From positions 41,258 to 105,257 of the forward strand of contig NZ_BNBO01000028.1 of NCBI RefSeq assembly GCF_014655955.1: a stretch of 64,000 bases of DNA, in the 5' to 3' direction. Position numbers and translations under genes: made by a program. The first letter of the stretch is position 1; each line of letters starts with the position of its first letter. The notes below the pieces were generated by a model that worked only from the letters and a program-made list of their open reading frames with translations, ran no database searches and was not told where the DNA came from. The DNA comes from Kitasatospora indigofera (GTDB taxonomy: Bacteria > Actinomycetota > Actinomycetes > Streptomycetales > Streptomycetaceae). Shown here in pieces: positions 33,901 through 41,079 of the stretch.

Positions 33901-34595
33901 AGCAGGTCGGTGGCCGGCCAGCGTTCCGCGTAGTCGGCGATCAGCAGGACGCCCGGCCCGGTGCCGGACGCCCCGGTGCCGGACGCCCCGGTGCCGGACG
34001 TTCCTGTGCCGGCTCCGCCCTGGCCCGCTGCGTCCTGGCCCGCTGCGCCGTCGGCCGTCGGGCCGGGGCCCGTCGTACCCGTGCCCACGGCGGCCGCCGG
34101 ACCGGCCGGTGCGGCTCGCAGGGGAGCGGGGTCGCTGGTGTGCCGCGCCTGGAGGACGTCCCAGCCGGCCGCGCGGGCGGCCGCGGCGAACTGCGCCGCC
34201 AACCGGGTCTTGCCCTGGCCGCCGGTGCCGTGCAGCAGCAGGACGGAGGCGTCCCCGGGTGCGTCGCGCCAGGCGGTGAGCCGGTCCAGTTCCTTCCGGC
34301 GGCCGGTGAAGGGCACCAGGGCGTGCCGGGCCTGCAACAGCCGGGCCGGCTGGTGGCGGGCCTGCTCCACCGTCAGGCCCGGCCGTCCGGAGGGGAAGGC
34401 CGCCACCCCGTACGGCGCCGGCGCCGCCCTGGTCTCGTCGGTGACGATGGTGACGTCACCGCCGACCTGGGCGATCTGGTAGACCGCCCCGAGCACGGTC
34501 GAGCCCGCCACCCACTGCCCCGGCTGCGGCCGACCGGCTGCCGGCCCCGACGCCGAACCGGTCGGGGTGCCCGCGCCCCGGTCGCCCGCGGTCAC
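30918..34595 (-). CDS. STAND-type NTPase with a 12-unit TPR array
   Basis: A 1,225-residue protein. The N-terminal 60 residues contain a short motif, IAQVGGDVTIV (41-51). PFTGRRKELDRLTAWRD (95-111) leads into the NTPase: Walker A GTGGQGKT (123-130), Walker B VLLIADY (216-222), with a Gly/Thr/Ser low-complexity insert between them (170-213). A helical region follows to 600, then twelve TPR-like units of exactly 46 residues (626-1177) of the form LNNLSVRYGxxGRRAEGLAA. STAND proteins are switch-like ATPases of signalling, cell death and conflict systems; TPRs sense partners or ligands. No effector domain is visible in this chain. GTG 34595 overlaps the TGA of the upstream gene (GTGA), so the two are coupled. 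Confidence 0.88.
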   Translation of the reverse strand: MTAGDRGAGTPTGSASGPAAGRPQPGQWVAGSTVLGAVYQIAQVGGDVTIVTDETRAAPAPYGVAAFPSGRPGLTVEQARHQPARLLQARHALVPFTGRRKELDRLTAWRDAPGDASVLLLHGTGGQGKTRLAAQFAAAARAAGWDVLQARHTSDPAPLRAAPAGPAAAVGTGTTGPGPTADGAAGQDAAGQGGAGTGTSGTGASGTGASGTGPGVLLIADYAERWPATDLLTLLTHSTAQGRPARVLLVARPAGPWWQTLANRLDRLGLDAGELALPPLTDDPDSGPAALFEAARDAFATALDVSGAHQAPVPDALADPGRFGQVLAVHMAALATVDAHRTRHSTDFLESTERISAYLLDRERDHWEYLHQNRRVTATPETLSRTAYTAALTGALDHSAGRAALTAVRACPDGAADQALADHAVPYPPAGPHAGTVLEPLYPDRLAEDFLALSTPGHRHGWFRTDPWAATAPQALLLDAPPGAGGWARPALTVLIAAAADWPHLTATQLVPLLTARPELALRAGGAALGALAALEGLPPEVLEAVDAQLPEGRHADLDPGIAVLCARLTRHRLAATEEPAERARLHAALAVRHGNAGDHDRALAADEQALAVRRLLAAEDPGTHLADLAETLNNLSVRYGATGRRAEALTVIEQAVAIRRRLAAADPDTHLAGLADSLNNLSIRYGEAGRRAEGLAAVEEAVEIRTRLALTDPVAHGAALASAFNNLSVDYGDLGRRAEGLAAVERAVAIRRLLAAADPAGHEADLASSLNNLSVRYRGFGRRAEGLAAAEEAVRLLRRLAAANPAGHEGDLATALNTLSNCYGELDRAADGLAAAEEAVEIRRRRAAKNPTAHAADLAGTLNTLSVRYDAVGRRTEGLAAAEEAVTLLRPSAAANTVAHETALTTALHNLSTGYGALGRTTEAVAAAAEAVLVRRRLAALHPAVHPAELIVSLRNLSVWCAKAGRPAESLAAAEEAVALLRPSAAADPTARAAGLAGALDTLSDRYDELGRTTEALAAAEETVGIRRRLAAGDPAAHEPSLASALNNLAVRYAGLGRSAEGTAAAEEAVALGRRLVGTNPAAHGLFLATALANLSDWYEAAGRPREGLAAVEEALEIHRGLAREHPAAHEPGLAEALWATALAREALGYDLPWVLRPAVEAVEILLRLDRSDPGVRPRPVDAVVEHTASLHAPSGAPEQARWLRGLPAGSGPSGRTGAVTAAE
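31065..32720 (-). repeat. Twelve 138-bp repeats encoding TPR units
   Basis: Unit starts fall at exact 138-bp steps from 32720 (unit 1, LADLAETLNN) to 31202 (unit 12, EPGLAEALWA): 11 steps of 138 make 1,518 bases. No unit has an insertion or deletion over this span. Units share strong identity in LNNLSVRY and GRRAEGLAAxEEAV and differ at set positions. The last unit keeps only the length and part of the helix pattern. Confidence 0.95.
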
Positions 34596-35137
34596 GGCCC
34601 CGCCTCGATCTCGACGTCGCCCCCGGTGCCGCGCACCTGGGCGAGCGGACCGGTGGTGGTGGTGCCGCGGACCCGCTGCCGGTCGGGCGCCGGGCCGTCC
34701 CCCTGGGCGGGCCCGACGGGATCGTCCGGCGTCGGTGCCTCCCCGGCCGGCGCCTCGGGTGCCGGGACGGCCGGGCCACGATGGACGATGCGCACGCTCC
34801 CGCGCGTCCCGGACACCTGGGCGATGCCGCCCCCCACGCCGGACGCGTCGACCGACTGGCCGGACTGCTCGGACTGCCCGGACGGCCCGCCGCCCGCGGG
34901 GGCCTCCCCGCGTGACCGGCCGGCCGACTCGGCGCGCCCGCGCCGCAGGCCGGCCAGGGTGAGCCCCAGTCCGGCGATCGCCACGAACAGGCCCAGCACG
35001 CTCGCCCACTTGTCCGCCCGGTCCAGTCCCACAGCCCCCAGGTGGACCACCAGCCCCACCACGGCCGCGCCCCCCACGACGCCGCCCGCCCACGCCTGCA
35101 TCCGTGCCGTCATGCCGTCATCATCGGCCCGCCGCAC
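34592..35137 (-). CDS. Small two-helix membrane protein coupled to the STAND-TPR gene
   Basis: Up to 181 residues. Two hydrophobic helices (GGVVGGAAVVGLVVHLGAV and WASVLGLFVAIAGLGLTLAGL) are followed by a Gly/Ser/Pro-rich soluble tail that contains two copies of a short motif: IAQVSGTRGSVRIV and, at the very end, LAQVRGTGGDVEI. The partner NTPase has IAQVGGDVTIV near its own start. The stop overlaps the NTPase start as GTGA. The start is uncertain: GTG 35137 has GGAG upstream; ATG 35113 gives MTARMQAW. I know no family for it. It could anchor the NTPase to the membrane. Confidence 0.75.
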   Translation of the reverse strand: MRRADDDGMTARMQAWAGGVVGGAAVVGLVVHLGAVGLDRADKWASVLGLFVAIAGLGLTLAGLRRGRAESAGRSRGEAPAGGGPSGQSEQSGQSVDASGVGGGIAQVSGTRGSVRIVHRGPAVPAPEAPAGEAPTPDDPVGPAQGDGPAPDRQRVRGTTTTGPLAQVRGTGGDVEIEAGP

Positions 35138-35235
35138 CGGCTCCGAGTAGCGGTCGGTACGGGCGGTGACAGACTCGTTACAGACCCGGTGGTCCGGCTC
35201 CGGGGCTGCTCACCGGCTCTGCCCGGCCCGGCCGG

Positions 35236-36930
35236 TCACCGCCGGCGCACCCGGGCGGCCAGCAGGGCGATGTCGTCCTCGGCGGCCCGCGGGGCCAGTT
35301 CGCCCAGGAGGGCGTCGAGCAGCCCGGGCAGCGCGCCCGTGGCGGGCAGCCGCAGCCCGGCGAGCCGGGCGAGAGAGGCGTCGATGTCCTCGCCCCGCCG
35401 CTCCACCAGGCCGTCGGTGTAGAGCAGCAGGACCTGCTCCGGCAGCAGGTCGCGGGTGGCCTGCTCGTAGCCGCCGAACCCGGTGCCGAGCGGTGGCCCG
35501 GTGGGCACCGTCACCAGTTCGGTCGGCTCCCCGGCGACGATCAGCGCGGGCGGCAGGTGGCCGGCACTGGAGAAGGTCCAGCGCCCGCGCCCCGGGTCGG
35601 CGAGGGCCAGCAGGCAGGTCGCGGGCCGGGCCGTCTCGTCCTCCGAGACGAGGGTGTCCAGCTGGCGCAGGATCCGGTGCGGCGGCAGGTCCATCGCGGC
35701 CACGTAGCGCAGCATCGAGCGGTAGTTGCTCATGTCCACGGCGGCCTCGACCCCGTGGCCCATCACGTCGCCGATGACCAGCAATGTCCGCCCGAACGGC
35801 AGCCGGACGGTCTCGTACCAGTCCCCGCCGACCACCGAGGTGGTGCCGGAGGCCAGGTAGCGGGAGGCCAGCTCCAGATTGGGGTGCGGGTTGCCCGGTT
35901 CGGCCAGCAGCGCCCGCTGGAGCTCCAGCGCGATGTCCTGCGAGTGGGCGTAGCGGCGGGCGTTGTCGATGCTGACGGCCGCCCGGCCGGCCAGGTCCTC
36001 GACCAGGGTGATGTCGTCCTCGGTGAAGCCCAGGGACGACCCGCGCAGCCGGGCCAGCGACAGCACGCCGGCCAGCCGGCCACGGGCGGTGAGCGGGACC
36101 ACCAGGAGGGAGTCGATCCCGGCCGCGCGGTACGCCGCGAGGTCGCCGGCGTCGGCGGCGGGGGCGGCGAGTCCGGCGTCGGTGAGCAGGTTCGCGGCCA
36201 CCGGCCGGCCGGTGGCCAGGCTGCGGGCGGCGGCCGAGCCCTCCCGGTGGCGCACCGTCCCGCCGGGGCGGGTGAGCGCGTCGAGGTGCGGGCGCAGCTC
36301 CGGCGCGCAGGCGACCGCGGTGCGCCGCAGCCGCGGCAGGCCGAGGACGGTGCCGCCGTCGCGCTCCGCGCTGCCGGGCGGCAGCACGTCGACGGTGGTC
36401 AGGTCGGCCAGTCCGGGCACGGTGAACTCGGCGAGCTCCGTACAGGTGGTGTCGATGTCCAGGGTGGTGCCGATCCGGCCGGCGGCCGCGTGCAGCATCG
36501 CCAGCCGGGCGCGGGCCTGCTCCAGGTCGTGCCGCCCGCGGTCCTCGGGCCGGGCGTCCTCCAGCAGGACGGCGATCAGGCCGGCCGGCCGCCCGGCCAG
36601 CTCCAGCCGTTTGTAGCGGGCCCGCGGGCCGCCGGCCGCCGCCTCGCGCGGGCGCCCGTCGGCCAGCACCAGGCGCAGTGTGTGGGCGGCGGCGGCCTGC
36701 GGGGTGCCGGCGAGCGGCCGGCCCACCAGTTCGGCCTGCGACAGGCCGGTGGCCAGGACGAACGCGGGGTTGACGTACTGCCAGCGGAGGTCGGGGTCGA
36801 GCAGCCCGACGCCGACCGGGAGCTGGCCGAGCACCTGGCCGAGCAGTTCGGCGCTGCCGGTGGCGAGGGCGGCGGCCGCGGCTTCGGCCGAGGCGTCGGC
36901 AGCCTCCCGGCCGGAAGCCTGCGGGTGCAC
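35236..36930 (-). CDS. PAS-GAF-SpoIIE protein phosphatase (PP2C)
   Basis: A 564-residue regulatory phosphatase: a PAS domain at about 28-125 (QVLGQLPVGVGLLDPDLRWQ), a GAF domain at about 140-335 ending in AAVSIDNARRYAHSQ, and a SpoIIE-type PP2C domain to the end. Metal-binding aspartates are in VVGGDWYETV, VIGDVMGHGVEAA, LLYTDGLVERR and AEDDIALLAARV. It should dephosphorylate an anti-anti-sigma factor in response to a signal. The GTG at 36930 follows GAGGAGGG. Unlike the phosphatase at 61221, it lacks a C-terminal ATPase domain. Confidence 0.93.
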   Translation of the reverse strand: MHPQASGREAADASAEAAAAALATGSAELLGQVLGQLPVGVGLLDPDLRWQYVNPAFVLATGLSQAELVGRPLAGTPQAAAAHTLRLVLADGRPREAAAGGPRARYKRLELAGRPAGLIAVLLEDARPEDRGRHDLEQARARLAMLHAAAGRIGTTLDIDTTCTELAEFTVPGLADLTTVDVLPPGSAERDGGTVLGLPRLRRTAVACAPELRPHLDALTRPGGTVRHREGSAAARSLATGRPVAANLLTDAGLAAPAADAGDLAAYRAAGIDSLLVVPLTARGRLAGVLSLARLRGSSLGFTEDDITLVEDLAGRAAVSIDNARRYAHSQDIALELQRALLAEPGNPHPNLELASRYLASGTTSVVGGDWYETVRLPFGRTLLVIGDVMGHGVEAAVDMSNYRSMLRYVAAMDLPPHRILRQLDTLVSEDETARPATCLLALADPGRGRWTFSSAGHLPPALIVAGEPTELVTVPTGPPLGTGFGGYEQATRDLLPEQVLLLYTDGLVERRGEDIDASLARLAGLRLPATGALPGLLDALLGELAPRAAEDDIALLAARVRRR

Positions 36931-37145
36931 CGGGCCCTCCTCGCTCGCCTTGCTGTCAACGGGACACTGTCCATGATCGGGCGACTTCGGCCGGGCCGCA
37001 TCCAGGTCTCATGGGCGGGTCGTCCCGCCCGCCCCGGCCCGGACCGGCCTTGACGGTACGGCCTGCCGTCGTGGGCGAGCCCTTTCCACGACTGGGCGAT
37101 GCCGCGGGTGGCCCGCCGTGCCGACTGCCGGCCGCCGGTCGCCGC

Positions 37146-38306
37146 TCACGCCAGGGTCACGTGCATGCCGCCCTCGGCGAGGACCCCGAGGACCGCGGCG
37201 AACAGGTCGTGGGGCCGGCCGTCCCACGCCAGTCGCCGGGACAGGTGCTCCCGCGCGGTGGCGGCGTCCCGCCAGAGCAGGGTTGCGGGGGCGGTGCAGC
37301 CGAACCGGCCGCCCAGGCAGTCGTCGACTGCGGCCAGGCAGCCGCCGAAGTAGCCACCGGGCCCGTTCACCGCCTCGCCGAGCGCCAGGTAGAGGCCCGG
37401 CTCGTCGGTGACGTGCCTGCCGTCGAGCTGGTAGGCGTGGCCGGCCGGCCGCGGACGGTGCGGGCCCCGGCAGCCCCGGTCCTGGACGAGGTGGAGCCAG
37501 GCCCCGCGCAGCCGGGTGTCCAGGGCGGCCCAGGAGCCCGGCGCCTCGGGCGGCCCCGCGAACCACCGCTCCAGGACCGGCCGGGTGTGGGACGGCAGGG
37601 GCGCGAAGGAGCCGTCGTCGAGCTCCAGGTCGATCAGGCCCGCTCCGTGGGAGGAGGGGTACCAGGCGCTGATCCTGGCCGGCAGCGGGTGGTGGGTGAG
37701 CGGCTCACCCCGGTCGTCCCGTATCTCAAGGTCGGCTCGCTCCAGGTCCAGGGCCCGTCGGGTGCCCTGCGCCAATGCCGCCCGCAGCCGTTCGCCCGGG
37801 GCGAGCCCCCGCAGGACGAGCGGGCGCCGGGCCCGCTCGGACGGCAGTACGCGGGCGAGTTCCCGGCAGGAGCCCAGCCACCGGTGTCCGTCGTGCAGGC
37901 GGACGGCACCCCGGTGCCCCTCGGGCGGACCTTCGTAGTCGTCCCGTCCGGCGAGCACCAGACCGTCCGACCCGGGGGACCGCCGCAGGGCCTCCACGTC
38001 CTCCAGCAGCCAGGGGTCCGGTTCCTCCGGGTCCTCCGGCACCAGCCACACCCGGTTGCCGACCCAGCCGGACACCTCTGCCGGAGCGGTCCAGCCGAAC
38101 AGCTCGTACGTCCCACGCGGGGGTTCCCCGAAGAGTCCCTCCACCTCGGCACAGCTGCCCAGGGCACGGCCGTGCTCCATCCCGGTCAGGGTGTACCGGA
38201 CGGGGGTGGGGCGGCCCGGCCCGCACTGGTTCTCGTCCTCGTGCACGGTGGGCATCCTGCCGGGAGCGACCTCCCGTGGCGAGGCCTTTTCCCCGCCGTC
38301 GGTCAC
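37146..38306 (-). CDS. Barstar-family protein with large N-terminal region
   Basis: A protein of up to 386 residues. The last 95 residues are a barstar domain: YLALGEAVNGPGGYFGGCLAA and VDDCLGGRFGC, then LLWRDAATAREHL, and a closing LFAAVLGVLAEGGMHVTLA. Barstar proteins block barnase-type RNases by filling the active site with acidic residues. The first 285 residues contain two segments starting LGSCAEV and LGSCREL and resemble N-terminal parts of other actinobacterial barstar proteins, with no known role. No RNase gene is adjacent. The start is uncertain: GTG 38306 or ATG 38255. Confidence 0.82.
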   Translation of the reverse strand: MTDGGEKASPREVAPGRMPTVHEDENQCGPGRPTPVRYTLTGMEHGRALGSCAEVEGLFGEPPRGTYELFGWTAPAEVSGWVGNRVWLVPEDPEEPDPWLLEDVEALRRSPGSDGLVLAGRDDYEGPPEGHRGAVRLHDGHRWLGSCRELARVLPSERARRPLVLRGLAPGERLRAALAQGTRRALDLERADLEIRDDRGEPLTHHPLPARISAWYPSSHGAGLIDLELDDGSFAPLPSHTRPVLERWFAGPPEAPGSWAALDTRLRGAWLHLVQDRGCRGPHRPRPAGHAYQLDGRHVTDEPGLYLALGEAVNGPGGYFGGCLAAVDDCLGGRFGCTAPATLLWRDAATAREHLSRRLAWDGRPHDLFAAVLGVLAEGGMHVTLA

Positions 38307-38405
38307 GATGCCCCGGCCCGCACGTTCCTGGGGCGCCGACGGACCGGCGAGGGCGTCCGGCCCGGGGGCCGCTGGGGCCCCGGGCCGTCCACCTGCGCCG
38401 TCCGT

Positions 38406-39224
38406 TCAGTCCCGGGCCGGGCGCCGGGCTCGGAGTCGCGCGGCCTGCGCGAGGGCCGCGTAGCCGGTGAGGGCGAGGGCGGCGCCCGTGGCTGCGCCGA
38501 AGGCCGTGGTCGGCACCAGTTGGACGAGGGGGCTGTCCGGCAGCAGGGTCCAGCGCCGGAGCACCCGGTGCGCGGCGCCGAGCAGGGCCGCGCCGGCGGT
38601 CAGGCCGAGCACCACCGGAGGCGGCCAGGGCGCCGGCCGGACCCGGGCGGGAGCGGCGGTGCCCCCGGCGCTCCGCAGCAGCCGGCCGAGACAGTGGGCC
38701 AGGACGCCCAGTGCGAGCGCCGAACTGCCGTACTGCACGACCTGGTACAGCGGCACGCCGGCCACCGGCCGGGCCAGCACCGGCAGCAGCCGGACACCGG
38801 CCCGGTCGTGGTGGGTGAAGGCGTCCCAGCCGGCGTGGGTGCCCGCACCGATCGCGGCCGAGACCGCGAACCAGGCCACCGCCCCCGGCCGGGCCCGGGC
38901 CCGAAGGGGCCGGACGGGCGCCGTGAGCGCCTGGGCGGCGGCGGCCGCCCGGGGCGGCAGCAGGGCGACCAGCGGGGCCCGCAGCAGGCCGTGCCACACC
39001 AGGACCACCAGGGCGGTCAGCACGACGTCCACGGTGGGCACGCCCCACCAGGCATGGGTGACCGACCCGAACCCGAACGCGCCGGGCATCACCGAGTCCG
39101 CGAAGTAGGGCAGGTCCGGCACGGTGGAGCCGGCCACCAGGGCGGAGGCGACCAGCGGGCCCCGGCCGCCGGCGCGCCCGAGCAGCGGCAGGACGGCGGC
39201 GGGATGGCTCAGGGTGAAGGGCAT
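38406..39224 (-). CDS. DUF4184 membrane protein
   Basis: A 272-residue protein with about six hydrophobic helices. It starts with the family signature MPFTLSHPAAVLPLL and has STVPDLPYF, VTHAWWGVP, and AGTHAGWDAFTHHD, where His and Asp residues at helix ends may bind a metal, much as in YdjM-type hydrolases. The biological role is unknown. ATG 39224 places the signature at the very N-terminus; the upstream in-frame residues are not family-like. Confidence 0.85.
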   Translation of the reverse strand: MPFTLSHPAAVLPLLGRAGGRGPLVASALVAGSTVPDLPYFADSVMPGAFGFGSVTHAWWGVPTVDVVLTALVVLVWHGLLRAPLVALLPPRAAAAAQALTAPVRPLRARARPGAVAWFAVSAAIGAGTHAGWDAFTHHDRAGVRLLPVLARPVAGVPLYQVVQYGSSALALGVLAHCLGRLLRSAGGTAAPARVRPAPWPPPVVLGLTAGAALLGAAHRVLRRWTLLPDSPLVQLVPTTAFGAATGAALALTGYAALAQAARLRARRPARD

Positions 39225-39342
39225 GAGGTCCGCCTCGGCAGGCCGGCGCGGGCGGTGGAGGACGGGCCCGGCGGCAGCGGGCACCCGCTGCCGGGGCAGC
39301 CCGGCCCGCCCGGCCGCCGCGAGGTCCCCGGCCGCCGGGCGG

Positions 39343-39432
39343 TCAGCAGTCGCACCCGCAGTCGCATCCGCAGCAGTCGCAGCCGTCCCCGCAGCAGCTG
39401 CACCCGTCGCCGCAGCACTGGCAGCCGTCGCC
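39343..39432 (-). repeat. 21-bp repeats encoding CCGDGCx units
   Basis: The last 90 bases of the DUF5685 gene hold three tandem 21-bp units, each encoding seven residues (CCGDGC plus Q, S or D), then shorter GCDC units at the end. Base identity between units is high, which suggests growth by slippage. Confidence 0.85.
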
Positions 39433-40599
39433 GCAGCACTCGGCCTTCTCGCAGCACTCCTGCCGTGCGCACCAGCCCTCCCGGCGCTGCCCGTTGAACG
39501 GGTCGTCGTGCTCGCAGCACATCAACTGGCAGCTGCAGGCCATCAGCGTCCACAGCGCGCAGCCGGCGAGCAGGTTGCGCGGCGGGCGGCCGTCGCCGCC
39601 CGGGGGCGGGCCGAAGTCGTGGTCCGGCGGCCGCTGGTAGGGGTTTGGGCCGGGCGGCGCCTGTTGCTGGGAGGCCTCGGCGGGGTGCCCGGGCGCGTGC
39701 CCGGCGGCGGGTGCGGTGGCGCAGGCCCCGGTGTGCGAGTGCCGGCGGCCGAAGACCCGCTCGACGGCGCGCTCGGTCTCGTGGCCCAGCAGGGCGTGCG
39801 TCAGCGAACGGTCGGTCAGTTCCACCTCGCGCAGGGCCAGCCGGATCCCGTGGACGGCGTCGCGGCAGAGCCGTTCGGCCTCGGCCCGGTCGGTGCCGGT
39901 CGCGGTCAGCGGGTTCCAGGCGCCGGTGGCGGCGTCCTCGGCCTGGTCCTCGGCGGCGTCCAGCAGGTGGGCCAGCCGTCCGAACAGCCGGCCGGCCTCG
40001 GCGAGCGGTGCCGCGTTGCCGGGCCGCCCGGCGAGGACGGCGGTGTGGGCGAAGGCGGCCGCGGTCGCGCTCTCGGTCGGCTCGGTCACCAGCAGGACCG
40101 AACTGCCCGGCCGGGCCGCCCGTTCCAGCTCGCCCTGGCGGGCGCCGGCGGTGAGCAGCACACCGGTGTCGAACCCGACGGCGGAGCCGCTGCCGGCGCT
40201 CTGCCGGTCCCACCGCCGGGTCACCGCCCGGGCGCCGACGGCTATCGGACGCCGGGCGAACAGGCCGTCCCGGTCCTCGACGTGGTCGCGCATCTTCACG
40301 GCGGCGAGCGCGAGCGAGACGGCGGCGGCCAGCTTGGCGCCCTCGCCCCTGGCGACCTCGGCGGTCCGCATCCCGCGCAGCGGGCAGGGCCCGGCGGTGC
40401 GCCGCCAGGAGCCGTCCGCCTCGGCGGCCTGGGCCTCCACCAGGACGGAGATGATCAGCCCGTCGTAGTTGGTGGCCGTCCGCGCCAGCTGTCCGTGGTT
40501 GTCCCGCAGGGCCAGGCAGAGCCCGCACAGGTGCGCCGTCCAGGAGCTCCGGAGCCGCTCGGACAGGCCGTGCCGACAGGGTCTGATGATGCCGAACAT
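39343..40599 (-). CDS. DUF5685 family protein with a Cys-rich repeat tail
   Basis: A 418-residue protein. The first 285 residues are the DUF5685 domain: MFGIIRPCRHGLSERLRSSW, HLCGLCLALRDNHG (CxxC), TNYDGLIISVLVEAQ, and AGPCPLRGM. A Pro/Gly linker and a hydrophobic Cys-rich stretch (LMACSCQLMCC) follow, then a tail of CCGDGCQ, CCGDGCS and CCGDGCD repeats ending GCDCGCDC, with about 25 Cys in the last 65 residues. Such a tail could bind metal clusters or be oxidised. The function of the family is unknown. ATG 40599 follows GAGGGGGGA. Confidence 0.85.
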   Translation of the reverse strand: MFGIIRPCRHGLSERLRSSWTAHLCGLCLALRDNHGQLARTATNYDGLIISVLVEAQAAEADGSWRRTAGPCPLRGMRTAEVARGEGAKLAAAVSLALAAVKMRDHVEDRDGLFARRPIAVGARAVTRRWDRQSAGSGSAVGFDTGVLLTAGARQGELERAARPGSSVLLVTEPTESATAAAFAHTAVLAGRPGNAAPLAEAGRLFGRLAHLLDAAEDQAEDAATGAWNPLTATGTDRAEAERLCRDAVHGIRLALREVELTDRSLTHALLGHETERAVERVFGRRHSHTGACATAPAAGHAPGHPAEASQQQAPPGPNPYQRPPDHDFGPPPGGDGRPPRNLLAGCALWTLMACSCQLMCCEHDDPFNGQRREGWCARQECCEKAECCGDGCQCCGDGCSCCGDGCDCCGCDCGCDC

Positions 40600-41079
40600 G
40601 GTCCCCCTCGTCCCCACGGGCCACCCGGCCCGCCTGATCGAGGGCCAATTGTACGATCACCGCCCGCCGCGCCCTCCGGCCCTCGGGGCCGGACGCCGCA
40701 CCCGGACCGGAGACCCGGGGACGAGCGGCGCGCAGGCCGGCGGCGGGGCGGGGCGGGGCGGGCGGACCAGCCCCGGGCCCTCTGGCGGCATCCCGGGAGC
40801 GGGATAACATCACAGAAATGGGAATGCCCGACAGTACGCCAAGTCCCGGCCCACAGGCCGGGTACGCCGTCGCCACCGCGGCGGGAGCCCGCTCCACCGC
40901 CGCCGGCCCGGTCCGGACCTCGACCGCGACCGTGACCCGGAGCCTGACCGGGACGGCCACCGCGACCCGGACCGGGTTCGCGACCGTGACCGCCCCCGTC
41001 CGTGCCGCCGCCGGGTTCGCCGTCGTCCGTGCGGCCGCCGTGACCGCCCCCGCCCGTGCCGACGCCGGCGGGGTGCGCC
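40600..41079. other. Intergenic region between divergent DUF5685 and MFS genes
   Basis: A TACAAT -10 box on the minus strand (about 40651-40656) probably serves the DUF5685 gene. On the plus strand GGATAACAT (40802-40810) is a possible -10 box. From about 40880 to 41060 the DNA is low complexity, built of variations on GACCGTGACC/GGGACGG. An open frame 40818-41087 crosses it and ends inside the MFS start, but its Ala/Thr/Arg composition looks non-coding. Confidence 0.55.
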
